Origin: UBA822 sp965249775
GTDB lineage: Bacteria; Gemmatimonadota; Gemmatimonadetes; Longimicrobiales; Gaopeijiaceae
DNA length: 64,000 bases
Assembly: GCA_965249775.1 (NCBI GenBank)
Contig: OZ252253.1
Coordinates: 2,852,001 to 2,916,000, forward strand
Reading direction: 5' to 3'
Below are positions 25,779 through 33,727 of the stretch, piece after piece. Under the pieces are notes generated by a model. It saw only the letters and a list, made by a program, of their open reading frames with translations. It was not told the DNA's origin and searched no databases. A program made the position numbers and the translations under genes. Every line of letters begins with the position of its first letter. Positions within the stretch are counted from its first letter, which is position 1.

Positions 25779-26085
25779 GAAGAGGGGTCCACAGTCCCGC
25801 TCCGGCCGACGCTTCGCTCTACGGCTTCGCCGCAGCCCGTCCTACGCGGGACCGTGAACCCCTCTTCATGTCAGCATGTCGGGGGGCGCCAACGGACCGC
25901 TGCAAGGAGCGTTTGTGGGCTTGGCAGAAGGATCATTCCCACCTCCCCGCCAAGCCCGGGCGGGCGGTGTTCGGCTCCAAGAACACGGTTGAGGGAGAGG
26001 GACCGATGGTCCTCCGGAGGACGGTCCGCCGCCGAAGGCGGTGGAGCGAAGCGTCGGCCGTAGGAGGACCGTCGATTCCTCTCCC
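25779..26085. repeat. Palindromic repeat element of three hairpins
   Basis: Hairpin 1 pairs 25779-25800 with 25846-25867 (22 bp, two mismatches). A middle hairpin pairs GGGCTTGGC (25917-25925) with GCCAAGCCC (25949-25957). Hairpin 3 pairs 25993-26015 with 26063-26085 (23 bp, three mismatches). The loops of hairpins 1 and 3 share a perfect inverted 16-mer, CGGCCGACGCTTCGCT (25803-25818) against its complement (26045-26060). The element fills the space between the convergent pyrE and dnaN genes. It contains no convincing gene. Confidence 0.8.
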
Positions 26086-26128
26086 TTCCACACGCTGAGG
26101 AGCCGCCATCCCCGCCCAGGGCCCAAGC

Positions 26129-27244
26129 CTAGTCGAGCAACCGGAGCGGCATCACCAAGCAAAGGTAGTCTTCCGCCTCTTCTCCCTCGGCTGGGACGGG
26201 CTCGATCGTCGCAGCTCTCTCCGGTGCCTTCAACGTGATTTTTACCTCGTCGGTGGACATGTACTTGAGCACCTCAAGTAGATACGCCGCGTTGAATCCG
26301 ATTTCGATTCCCTCGCCTTCATACGCCAACTCCAGCTCGTCCTCTCCCTCTCCGAGATCCGGTGTGAGGACTGTCAGCTGAACCCGGTCCGACTCGAAAG
26401 CCATGCGGATCCGGTGCGTTTGGTCACTCGCGACCACTGCCATGCGACGAACTGCCGAGGCCAATCCATCCTTACCGACGATCGCGAACTTATCGTTGTC
26501 CTTCGGAATCACTTGTTCGTAATTGGGATACGTCCCTTCGATGAGTCTCGTATAGACCTCTGTGCCATTAGCCCGAAAGCCAAGGTGATTGCCGCTTTTG
26601 GCAACTTCCAGCTCCGTCTCGCCTTCAAAGAGGCGCTGAACTTGCTGGAGCGCTATCGGCGGAACGATGAAGTCTGCACTGGGAGCGCTAGATGATCCCG
26701 CAGCAATCCCTTTCCTCGCGAGGCGGTGTCCATTGGTCGCAACCATCCGCATATGCCCATCCCTCAACTCCCATAGCACGCCATTGAGGATCGGTCGGCT
26801 CTCCTCGGACGAAACAGCAAATGAGGTGTTCTTGATCAGTCCATGGAGGTCTCCACCCCGTACGCTCCATCCCTCATCGAAATCCACCTCCGGTAGCGTC
26901 GGAAACGAGTCACTTGGAAGGCCGTTGAGTTTGAAATGGCTCTTTCCACACCTCATTTCGATCTGATCCCCCCGAGTGCTCAACTCCACGGGTTGATCGG
27001 CCAATTCCTTTACAATTTCCTGAAGCTTTTTTCCTGGGGCAGTAATACTTCCCTGGTCCTTCACCTCGGCAGGAATCCACACACGAACCGCTACATCCAA
27101 GTCAGTACCACTCATCCATATCCCATCTTGCCCTGCCTCGAAAAGGATATTTGAGAGAACAGGAAGAGTCGTCTTGGTTGGAATGCTCGCGGAAACGGCA
27201 GCAAGCCCCTTATGCAGGTTCTGCCGAGTGATTAAGCAATTCAT
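26129..27244 (-). CDS. dnaN: DNA polymerase III sliding clamp (beta subunit)
   Basis: 371 residues, the normal length. The clamp forms a dimeric ring that tethers the replicase to DNA. The opening MNCLITRQNLHKGLAAVSASIPTKTTLPVLSNILFEA and the three repeated clamp domains (second near GDLHGLIKNTSFAVSSEESRPILNGV, third near DGLASAVRRMAVVAS) are clear, as is the C-terminal peptide-binding end YLCLVMPLRLLD. It follows dnaA on the same strand, separated by the 276-bp origin-like region, as in many bacteria. Confidence 0.97.
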   Translation of the reverse strand: MNCLITRQNLHKGLAAVSASIPTKTTLPVLSNILFEAGQDGIWMSGTDLDVAVRVWIPAEVKDQGSITAPGKKLQEIVKELADQPVELSTRGDQIEMRCGKSHFKLNGLPSDSFPTLPEVDFDEGWSVRGGDLHGLIKNTSFAVSSEESRPILNGVLWELRDGHMRMVATNGHRLARKGIAAGSSSAPSADFIVPPIALQQVQRLFEGETELEVAKSGNHLGFRANGTEVYTRLIEGTYPNYEQVIPKDNDKFAIVGKDGLASAVRRMAVVASDQTHRIRMAFESDRVQLTVLTPDLGEGEDELELAYEGEGIEIGFNAAYLLEVLKYMSTDEVKITLKAPERAATIEPVPAEGEEAEDYLCLVMPLRLLD

Positions 27245-27520
27245 CGAGCCTCCACGACGTCGGTGTTACACCTGGTTATGAACAGTGCCTAGATATAAAG
27301 AGACTAGCTTATATAAAAAACTTAGTAGTAGTAGAGAGTGTAAAAGTGTTCATAAATCGACTTTCGCCAATGGTAGAAGGAGACTGAGTCGTTTCTCCGT
27401 GTGTGGGAAAAAAGGGCATAATCGGATTTCCATTCGAGGGTGTCGGAAAGTTGTAGAACTTCAACGGATTCTCCACGCACTTTTCCACACATCGTACCCC
27501 TCCAGGCCACTCACATCTTC
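27245..27520. other. Putative chromosomal origin (oriC) between dnaA and dnaN
   Basis: Two identical DnaA-box-like 9-mers face each other: TTATGAACA at 27276-27284 and its complement at 27347-27355. TTTTCCACA is at 27481-27489, and a weaker TTTCCCACA lies on the minus strand at 27402-27410. Four TAG units at 27323-27334 form a DnaA-trio tract. On the minus strand the order is box, 12 bases, CTA trios, then the AT-rich run AAGTTTTTTATATAAG. This is the basal unwinding arrangement known from other bacteria. The region is much more AT-rich than the genes around it. Confidence 0.8.
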
Positions 27521-28927
27521 TCACGACGCCTCTATTACCGCGGCCTTGATGGATCCTCTTTCGATCTCGTCGCGCACTCCCTCGACCGTTTGGCGGAACT
27601 CGGCGTCCACGCTCATCGCATTCTCGACTTTGTGAATCGAGTGGATTACCGTCGAGTGATCGCGGTCTCCAAACAGCCGGCCAATATGAGCGAGAGAGTA
27701 GTCCAAAAGATCTCTTATCAGGTACATGGCGACCTGGCGCGGGACCGTCAAGTCCTTGGTCCTGCGCTTCGAGCTGAGAGCCTCTTCGCGAATCTGCCAG
27801 CGCTCAGCCACCACCTTCCGAATGCGTTCGGGCGTCAGCATGGAGCCGGCGGTTCCCGAGGCGGTCCGGAAGCTCCCTTGAAGCGCCGTGCGCGCCAGAT
27901 CTACGGAGATTTCCTGATTGGTAATGGACGAATACGCTAGCAATTTGATGACCGCGCCCTCGAGTTCCCGAACTGAGGACGTGCAGAATTGTGCGATGAA
28001 ATCCAGCACGTCGTGAGAGACCAAGAGCCCATCGTCGTCGGCCTTCTTCCTTAGGATGGCGACCCGGGTTTCGTAGTCGGGCGACTTTATGTCTGCGACC
28101 AAGCCCCACTCGAACCTCGAAATGAGCCTTTCCTCGAGCCCGGGAACCTCCTTGGGCGGCCGATCGCACGTCAGGACGATCTGCTTCCGCGCATCATAGA
28201 GGGCGTTGAATGTATGGAAGAATTCCTCCTGGGTACGCTCCTTGCCCTGGAGGAACTGGATATCGTCGACGAGCAAGAGGTCCATCTGCCGGTATCGTCT
28301 GCGGAAGGCAGCGGTCGTTCCCTCCTGGATGGCCGTGACGAGGTCGTTCGTGAATTGCTCGCAGGGAACGTAGGTGACGTGCATGGCGGGATCGGCCTGA
28401 AGGATTGCATTCCCGATCGCGTGCATGAGGTGAGTCTTTCCGAGACCCACGCCACCATAGAGGAAAAGCGGATTGTACGTGAGCGCCGGCTGGTCGGCGA
28501 CCGCGTGGCACGCGGCCGTGGCGAGCTCGTTGTTGTTGCCCACAACGAATCGCTCGAAGGCGTATCGCTGATTCAAGGACCGGGGAGGTCCGGCCCGTTC
28601 TGCCGCGGTCGCCTGCGAGCCGGCTCCGACTGCTTCAGGCGTGACCTCGATGGTGGGAATCGGCGTTGGCCCAGCCGGGTCGGCGCAACGGAACGTAAGG
28701 GTCAGAGGACGACCAAGGATCTGCTGAATCGCGTCCGTCAGGAGCGGCCCGTACCGATCGCCGATCCATTCGACGTGGAATTGGCTCGGCACCTCGACCA
28801 GAATCTCCGAGTCGGTGACTCCCACGGCGGCCGTGACGGCGAGCCACGTACGGTATGTCTGTCCCTGGAGCTTGTCGCGGGTCGAGTCGAGAACCCGGGA
28901 CCAGAGCTCGTCGGCCGTGAACTCCAT
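27521..28927 (-). CDS. dnaA: Chromosomal replication initiator
   Basis: 468 residues. It binds DnaA boxes and opens the origin. Order: N-terminal domain I (LWSRVLDSTRDKLQGQTYRTWL), a variable linker, the AAA+ domain with FVVGNNNELATAA, Walker A GGVGLGKTHLMHAIG, Walker B LLLVDDIQFLQGKERTQEEFFHTFNAL, and the C-terminal DNA-binding domain with VPRQVAMYLIRDLLDYSLAHIG and the signature DHSTVIHSI. It is divergent from rpmH. A DnaA box at 29000-29008 in its promoter region suggests self-regulation. Confidence 0.97.
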   Translation of the reverse strand: MEFTADELWSRVLDSTRDKLQGQTYRTWLAVTAAVGVTDSEILVEVPSQFHVEWIGDRYGPLLTDAIQQILGRPLTLTFRCADPAGPTPIPTIEVTPEAVGAGSQATAAERAGPPRSLNQRYAFERFVVGNNNELATAACHAVADQPALTYNPLFLYGGVGLGKTHLMHAIGNAILQADPAMHVTYVPCEQFTNDLVTAIQEGTTAAFRRRYRQMDLLLVDDIQFLQGKERTQEEFFHTFNALYDARKQIVLTCDRPPKEVPGLEERLISRFEWGLVADIKSPDYETRVAILRKKADDDGLLVSHDVLDFIAQFCTSSVRELEGAVIKLLAYSSITNQEISVDLARTALQGSFRTASGTAGSMLTPERIRKVVAERWQIREEALSSKRRTKDLTVPRQVAMYLIRDLLDYSLAHIGRLFGDRDHSTVIHSIHKVENAMSVDAEFRQTVEGVRDEIERGSIKAAVIEAS

Positions 28928-28999
28928 GCGCTCCTAAGGTGGACGTGGACGCTCGCTGGCGTAGGCGGAAAGCGGGGGCTCAGCACCGTAGATTCGGAT

Positions 29000-29008
29000 T
29001 GTGGAAAA
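29000..29008 (-). promoter_or_regulatory. DnaA box upstream of dnaA
   Basis: TGTGGAAAA, the complement of TTTTCCACA, lies in the dnaA-rpmH gap about 73 bases before the dnaA start. It is one base away from the consensus TTATNCACA. Confidence 0.6.
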
Positions 29009-29056
29009 GTCAATTTTTCCCCCTGATGCGAGGGGTCCTCAGCCGGGTCGGCGACC

Positions 29057-29086
29057 TTGACCCGTGCTCGTACACTCGGATATCTT
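29057..29086 (+). promoter_or_regulatory. Predicted promoter of rpmH-rnpA-yidD-yidC
   Basis: TTGACC (29057-29062), an 18-base spacer and TATCTT (29081-29086) lie about 80 bases upstream of rpmH, in the right direction. Confidence 0.5.
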
Positions 29087-29168
29087 TCTATGCTGATCGC
29101 CTCCGCGCCCTGTACAGTGTGGCCGTGAGACGACGACCCCCAAAAGCTGTTGAAGGCGCCAAAACGTT

Positions 29169-29318
29169 ATGAAGCCCACCTACAGACCACGGAATCGGAA
29201 GCGCGTGAACAAGCACGGTTTCCGGGAACGCATGAAGACTCGCGGCGGGAGAAAAACCCTCGCGAGGCGGCGGGCCCGGGGACGCGCCCGCCTCGTGGTG
29301 AAGATCGGCTCGAAATAA
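29169..29318 (+). CDS. rpmH: 50S ribosomal protein L34
   Basis: 49 residues, ATG 29169 to TAA 29318. The sequence is the classic L34: MKPTYRPRNRKRVNKHGFRE, then RMKTRGGRKTLARRRARGR, ending in VVKIGSK. It is small and strongly basic and sits in the ribosomal large subunit. It heads the usual rpmH-rnpA-yidD-yidC-mnmE run, divergent from dnaA. Confidence 0.97.
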   Translation: MKPTYRPRNRKRVNKHGFRERMKTRGGRKTLARRRARGRARLVVKIGSK

Positions 29319-29376
29319 TCGAATGGTGGCAGCCCATTCGGCTGCGGGGACGGGCCGGGGAGGGGGAGGATTCCGC

Positions 29377-29724
29377 TTGCCTCGTTCAGGGCGGATCCAC
29401 AAGGCGCGTGACATTCGATCCCTTCTCAGGGATGGATCGAGGAAGAAGACGCCCAGCTTGGACGTCTTCTTTTTATCTTCATCCGGGTCAGGGAACCGTT
29501 GGGGCATGATCGTCCCAAAACACCGGCATTCGATCGTTGAGCGGAACCGTGTCAAACGACGTCTACGCGAGATCGGCCGAACTCGTGTGTTGCCTCGACT
29601 CAGGGAGCAGGGAATGGCGTTGGACGTGTTGGTGAGAGCCCGCAGGGAAGCTTATGGGGTCGGATTTCGTACCCTGAGCGATGAGCTTCAGTCGATGACT
29701 GAGGACCTGTGTTCAGATCGATGA
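29377..29724 (+). CDS. rnpA: Ribonuclease P protein component
   Basis: 115 residues from TTG 29377, which has GGGGGAGG eight bases upstream and gives the usual opening PRSGRIHKARDI; the ATG at 29323 adds 18 unlikely residues. It binds the RNase P RNA and helps mature tRNA 5' ends. Typical elements are SLLRDGSRKKTPSLDVFFL, RWGMIVPKH and the RNP helix HSIVERNRVKRRLREIGR. Its last codons and stop lie in the first unit of a 26-bp triple repeat that extends to the yidD start. Confidence 0.93.
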   Translation: MPRSGRIHKARDIRSLLRDGSRKKTPSLDVFFLSSSGSGNRWGMIVPKHRHSIVERNRVKRRLREIGRTRVLPRLREQGMALDVLVRARREAYGVGFRTLSDELQSMTEDLCSDR

Positions 29725-29769
29725 CGAAGGGCGTGTGTTGAGATCGATGACGGAGGGTCTGTGCTGCGA
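29692..29769. repeat. Triple imperfect tandem repeat across the rnpA-yidD junction, period 26 bp
   Basis: Three adjoining 26-base units (29692-29717, 29718-29743, 29744-29769) each begin TCGATGAC and contain CTGTGT or a close variant. The first holds the end of rnpA and the third the GTG start of yidD. Confidence 0.85.
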
Positions 29770-30060
29770 CGTGGAATGATCCGGGCCATTCGCTTTTACC
29801 AACGGGCCCTGTCTCCGCTCATGGGGCCCTCGTGCCGCTTCATGCCCACCTGCTCCGAGTTCGCAGTCGGCGCCATCGACCGGTACGGGGCACTTTCAGG
29901 TGGGTGGCTCGCGTTCAAACGAATCCTGCGTTGCCACCCCTTCGGTGGACAGGGCTATGACCCGGTTCCCGAAGTCAACGTTGGCGACACGATTGTCGGG
30001 GAGTCAGGACTCGAAAACCGGTATTCCCAAGACGTGCATTCGCGCGAGGGAAAAAGATAG
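29761..30060 (+). CDS. yidD: Membrane protein insertion efficiency factor
   Basis: 99 residues from GTG 29761; ATG 29776 is an alternative. YidD signatures are present: IRFYQRALSPLMGPSCRFMPTCSEFA, with the conserved cysteines, and RILRCHPFGGQGYDPVP. YidD is a small membrane-surface protein linked to YidC-dependent insertion. The C-terminal 25 residues are an extension. yidC starts at the very next base after the stop. Confidence 0.92.
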   Translation: MLRRGMIRAIRFYQRALSPLMGPSCRFMPTCSEFAVGAIDRYGALSGGWLAFKRILRCHPFGGQGYDPVPEVNVGDTIVGESGLENRYSQDVHSREGKR

Positions 30061-31812
30061 ATGCGCCAAGAAGCACGGTTCGTGTTGGCGATAGCGCTGA
30101 TGATTCTCGTTCTCGTCGGAACCAACTACTTGTTTCCGCCAATTCGCCCCGAGGAGGAGAGCGGACCGCCGGGTGACGCGCCGGGACAACTGGATGGCTC
30201 GGAGACCACTGGTACGCCGAGCATCCCCCTGGGAGGGACAGCCGCCGGGGTGGAAACAGCCGACGACGAGCCCAGCCCAGTTGCGGGCCAGCCAAGCGTC
30301 GCGCCGTCTCCGATTTTTGAGGCCGAAGAGGTCGCCGAGGGCCCCGCCGAAGACACGGTCGTGGTCGAAGGCCCCCTCTACCGGTTCGTGTGGAGTACGG
30401 TTGGAGCCCGCCTGATTTCGGCGCAGCTACTTCAATTTCAATCGTTCGATCGCGACGGAGACGTGGAGCTGATCCCGCAGGAAAGCGACGGTGCGCTGGC
30501 AACGGCACTTCGTGTCGACGAGGGCGAGCTCGATCTCGGAGACTCGCTGTTCGACGTCGAGCCGGCCGATGGATTGCGACTCAACGAGGGTAGTGGGCCC
30601 CGCACGTTGACCTTCCGTTATAGGCATCCCTCCGGCCAGCTCACATTCGAGACGGCCTACACGTTCGATCCGTCGTCTTACGTCGTAGACGTGCGGACGG
30701 AGGTTTTGGGTTTGGATAGCCCCTTGGTGATCACGGGGCTGGGCACCGGGCTCGCCTATAACGAAAGCGACCGTGGGGAAGAATCGCGCATCATGGCTTA
30801 TGTGACCAACCACCTTCGCGAGGGGATCCAGGACGAACGACTCGACGGCGTCGACTCGGAGCGTATACACCAGGGACCGTTCATTTGGGCGGCGCTCCGG
30901 AGCAAATATTTCATGATGGCCCTGTTGCCTGGCCGCGAGGGTGGCGAAGAGTATCTAGGAGGGTTGACGGCGAGCCCTGCTCCCGGGGATGACCAGGCGA
31001 GGGTCGTGGTCACGCAAACTGCGGGCAACAACGGAGCGTTGGACTATCGGCTCTTCATCGGGCCGCAAGAATGGGACCTACTCACCGCGTTCGATAACGG
31101 TTTGGAAGAGGCGAATCCGTACGGATATCGCTGGATGCGCGTGGTCGTCCGACCCGTGGTGGCGATCGCCTTGGCGATCCTGACCTACTTGCACAACACC
31201 CTCAACGTCGGGTACGGCTGGGTGATCATCATCTTCGGCGTCATGATGCGGATCCTATTCTTCCCGTTGTACCAGAAGGCCATGCGGGCTCAGATGAAGA
31301 ACATGGCGGTGCAGCCGCTGCTTCAGGAGATCCAGAAAAAGTACAAGGACCAGCCGGAGAAGCTCCAGAAGGAGATGATGAAGCTGTACAAGGAACACGG
31401 CTTCAATCCCTTGGCCGGGTGCCTTCCGATGCTTCTCCCGTTCCCCGTGCTGATCACGCTGTTCTTCGTGTTCCGGAACACGATTCAGTTGCGCGGGGAA
31501 AGCTTTCTGTGGCTGCCCAACCTGTCTGCTGCCGACCCGCTCTACATCCTCCCGATTCTGTTAGGCGTGTCGATGTTCCTCATGCAGTGGATCTCGGCCC
31601 GATCCATGCCGCCCAACCCTCAGATGAAGATGATGTTGTGGATCATGCCAATCATGATGATGTTCATCTTCTTCAGATTTGCGTCCGGCCTCAACCTCTA
31701 CTATGTCACCACCAACCTGGCCACGATCCCGCAGCAATACTTGATTGCCAAGGAGCGTCAAAAGCTCAAGGCGAAAGGGCCTGTCAACCAGCCCGCCACG
31801 AGCGGTGACTGA
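30061..31812 (+). CDS. yidC: Membrane protein insertase YidC
   Basis: 583 residues. An N-terminal helix (residues 5-24), an acidic, Pro/Gly-rich linker, then the large periplasmic beta-sandwich domain (about 95-355), as in Gram-negative YidC. The conserved membrane core follows: PVVAIALAILTYLHNTLNVGYGWVIIIFGVMMRILFFPL, the cytoplasmic hairpin with KKYKDQPEKLQKEMMKLYKEHGFNPLAGCLP, and the last helices with IMMMFIFFRFASGLNLYYVTTN. It inserts inner-membrane proteins alone or with SecYEG. mnmE overlaps its end by 8 bases. Confidence 0.96.
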   Translation: MRQEARFVLAIALMILVLVGTNYLFPPIRPEEESGPPGDAPGQLDGSETTGTPSIPLGGTAAGVETADDEPSPVAGQPSVAPSPIFEAEEVAEGPAEDTVVVEGPLYRFVWSTVGARLISAQLLQFQSFDRDGDVELIPQESDGALATALRVDEGELDLGDSLFDVEPADGLRLNEGSGPRTLTFRYRHPSGQLTFETAYTFDPSSYVVDVRTEVLGLDSPLVITGLGTGLAYNESDRGEESRIMAYVTNHLREGIQDERLDGVDSERIHQGPFIWAALRSKYFMMALLPGREGGEEYLGGLTASPAPGDDQARVVVTQTAGNNGALDYRLFIGPQEWDLLTAFDNGLEEANPYGYRWMRVVVRPVVAIALAILTYLHNTLNVGYGWVIIIFGVMMRILFFPLYQKAMRAQMKNMAVQPLLQEIQKKYKDQPEKLQKEMMKLYKEHGFNPLAGCLPMLLPFPVLITLFFVFRNTIQLRGESFLWLPNLSAADPLYILPILLGVSMFLMQWISARSMPPNPQMKMMLWIMPIMMMFIFFRFASGLNLYYVTTNLATIPQQYLIAKERQKLKAKGPVNQPATSGD

Positions 31813-33316
31813 CGAGGCCTCCCGCCGGCGCCCCGAGCTGGCGGTAGACACCATCGCGGCGTTGGCTACAGCCGCTGGGCCCAGTGCGATTGCGGTGGTG
31901 CGCATGTCCGGGCCCGAAGCCTTCCAGATCCTCGGGGCTCTCACCCCTGATCAAGACGACCCCGCCCCGCGGACTGCCGGTCTCCGTTCCATAAAGAGTG
32001 GAGAGGGCGGGGACCTCTTGGACCGGGCGCTCGTGACCACCTTCCCGCGGCCGGACAGCTATACCGGCGAGGACATGGTCGAGATCTCGTGCCACGGCGG
32101 TTGGCTGGTTCCTCGACTGATCCTGGATGCGTGCCTAGCGATGAGCGCTCGCCTGGCCGAGCCGGGTGAGTTCACCCGTAGGGCAGTCCTGCATGGGAAG
32201 ATGGATTTGGTGCAGGCCGAGGCCGTGCTCGACCTGATCGAAGGACGGAGTAGGGCTCAGCACGATGCGGCTCTATTCCAAGTGGAGCGAGGTCTGAGCC
32301 GAAGGATCGCGGAGCTCCGAGACCAGTTCGTCACGGTCGAGGCTTATCTGGCCCACCACATCGACTTCCCGGAGGAGGACGAAGCGCCCGTGTCGGTGGA
32401 TCGCGTCGTGGACGCGGCCTCGGCACTTCGGGAGGCCCTGGAGGAGCTCTTGGAGACGGCCCCTGAGGGGGAGCTCCTGAGGGAGGGTGCCGTGACGGTG
32501 CTTGCCGGTCCACCGAACAGTGGGAAGTCGAGCCTCTATAATGCTTTACTGGGAGAGGAGCGGGCCATCGTGACCGACGTGCCCGGAACGACAAGGGACG
32601 CCCTCGAGGCCGTGATCTCCGTTGGTGGCTTCCCGTTCCGTTTGGTGGATACAGCCGGGCTCCGCGACTCAGATGACCGGGTGGAGGGGCTGGGCATCGA
32701 GGTGGCGCACCGCTATCTCGACCGGGCGGATCTGGTGCTCTTTTGCGTAGAATCCCCGGTGGATCTCGGATCGGCCGAGCGTGAGTTCCTGGCGGGGCTC
32801 CCGGACGTGCCGACGGTTCTGCTCAGGACCAAGTCCGACTTGACGTTAGGGGATCGGACGTCGAGTAATGCGACGTCGGACAATGCAGCTCCAGGTTATG
32901 CGGCGTCGGGGGATCAGGCGTTCACGGATCTGGGGGATGGCGATCTAGAGGATGGCGATCCGGAGGGTGTTGATCGGGTCGATGTCGCCAGTGTGTGTGA
33001 AAGTATGGATCTGTCGGTCGTAGATGGCACCGGCCTGGGGCGCCTCCAGGCGATTCTTCCGCAGCTGGTTTATGGGGGGCTCGTTCGGACTGGTGCGTCT
33101 GTGCCCACGCTAACCCGAGTTCGCCAGTCCGAGGCGGTCCGGAAGGCTCGTGATCAGGTGGTGGCGTTTATCGAGGCGTTGGATGAGGGGACGCCGGTGG
33201 AGGTAGCGTCCGCGTTGCTCCGGCCAGCGGAGACGGCCTTGGAGGAGTTGCTAGGATTGATCTCGACCGACGAGATTCTGGATCGGGTCTTTCGCGAGTT
33301 TTGTATCGGCAAGTAG
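31805..33316 (+). CDS. mnmE: tRNA modification GTPase MnmE, with acidic insertion
   Basis: 503 residues from GTG 31805, which overlaps yidC; the ATG at 31745 is inside yidC and gives unrelated residues. MnmE with MnmG adds carboxymethylaminomethyl groups to wobble U34 of tRNA. Features: N-terminal formyl-THF domain (DTIAALATAAGPSAIAVVRMSG, EPGEFTRRAVLHGKMDL), G1 AGPPNSGKSS, G3 DTAG, a modified G4 (RTKSD), and C-terminal FCIGK with its conserved Cys. Right after G4 is a 45-residue Asp/Gly/Ala-rich insertion (about 346-394) that explains the extra length compared with the usual 450-460. Confidence 0.95.
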   Translation: MTDEASRRRPELAVDTIAALATAAGPSAIAVVRMSGPEAFQILGALTPDQDDPAPRTAGLRSIKSGEGGDLLDRALVTTFPRPDSYTGEDMVEISCHGGWLVPRLILDACLAMSARLAEPGEFTRRAVLHGKMDLVQAEAVLDLIEGRSRAQHDAALFQVERGLSRRIAELRDQFVTVEAYLAHHIDFPEEDEAPVSVDRVVDAASALREALEELLETAPEGELLREGAVTVLAGPPNSGKSSLYNALLGEERAIVTDVPGTTRDALEAVISVGGFPFRLVDTAGLRDSDDRVEGLGIEVAHRYLDRADLVLFCVESPVDLGSAEREFLAGLPDVPTVLLRTKSDLTLGDRTSSNATSDNAAPGYAASGDQAFTDLGDGDLEDGDPEGVDRVDVASVCESMDLSVVDGTGLGRLQAILPQLVYGGLVRTGASVPTLTRVRQSEAVRKARDQVVAFIEALDEGTPVEVASALLRPAETALEELLGLISTDEILDRVFREFCIGK

Positions 33317-33372
33317 ACTCGTAGACAAAGGCGTGCCGGTACGGGTCGAGACGGACAGTAGATGACAGCGGT

Positions 33373-33660
33373 ATGAGCGATTCCGAACAGGGGTGGCACC
33401 AGCGAGGCTTTCGGGTCCGCGGGCGGGTGCAAGGGGTCGGCTTCAGGTGGTGGACGCGCCGTAGAGCTTCGGATCTCGGCCTAAGGGGCACCGTCCGGAA
33501 CCGGCCGGATGGGACGGTCGAGGTTCATGCGGCCGGGCTGGTCGAGACGCTGGAGGCGTTTGCGGCCGAGCTGGAGGTCGGTCCATTGGGTGCGCGGGTC
33601 GAGGGAGTCGACGGCTTCCAGTCGGGGCAGAGCCTCCCAACCGGTTTCGAGATCGTTTAG
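33373..33660 (+). CDS. Acylphosphatase
   Basis: 95 residues. The small enzyme hydrolyses acyl phosphates. The signature loop VRGRVQGVGFRWWTRRRA contains the phosphate-binding segment and catalytic Arg, and GTVRNRPDGTVEVHAAG carries the catalytic Asn. Length is normal for the family. It sits between mnmE and mnmG, probably in the same transcript. Confidence 0.95.
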   Translation: MSDSEQGWHQRGFRVRGRVQGVGFRWWTRRRASDLGLRGTVRNRPDGTVEVHAAGLVETLEAFAAELEVGPLGARVEGVDGFQSGQSLPTGFEIV

Positions 33661-33663
33661 GCG

Positions 33664-33707
33664 AGGACACGGCTAGGCGAAGGACACGGCTAGGCGAAGG
33701 ACACGGC
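33664..33707. repeat. Tandem repeat before mnmG, period 17 bp
   Basis: AGGACACGGCTAGGCGA occurs twice in tandem (33664-33680, 33681-33697), then its first ten bases again (33698-33707). It fills most of the gap between the acylphosphatase and mnmG genes. Confidence 0.92.
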
Positions 33708-33727
33708 ATGGAGCGAGGGTACAAAGC

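Noticed and set aside
25776..26162. Several open frames inside the pyrE-dnaN gap
   Set aside because: They read through the palindromic arms on both strands and have repeated, low-complexity translations and no ribosome binding site.
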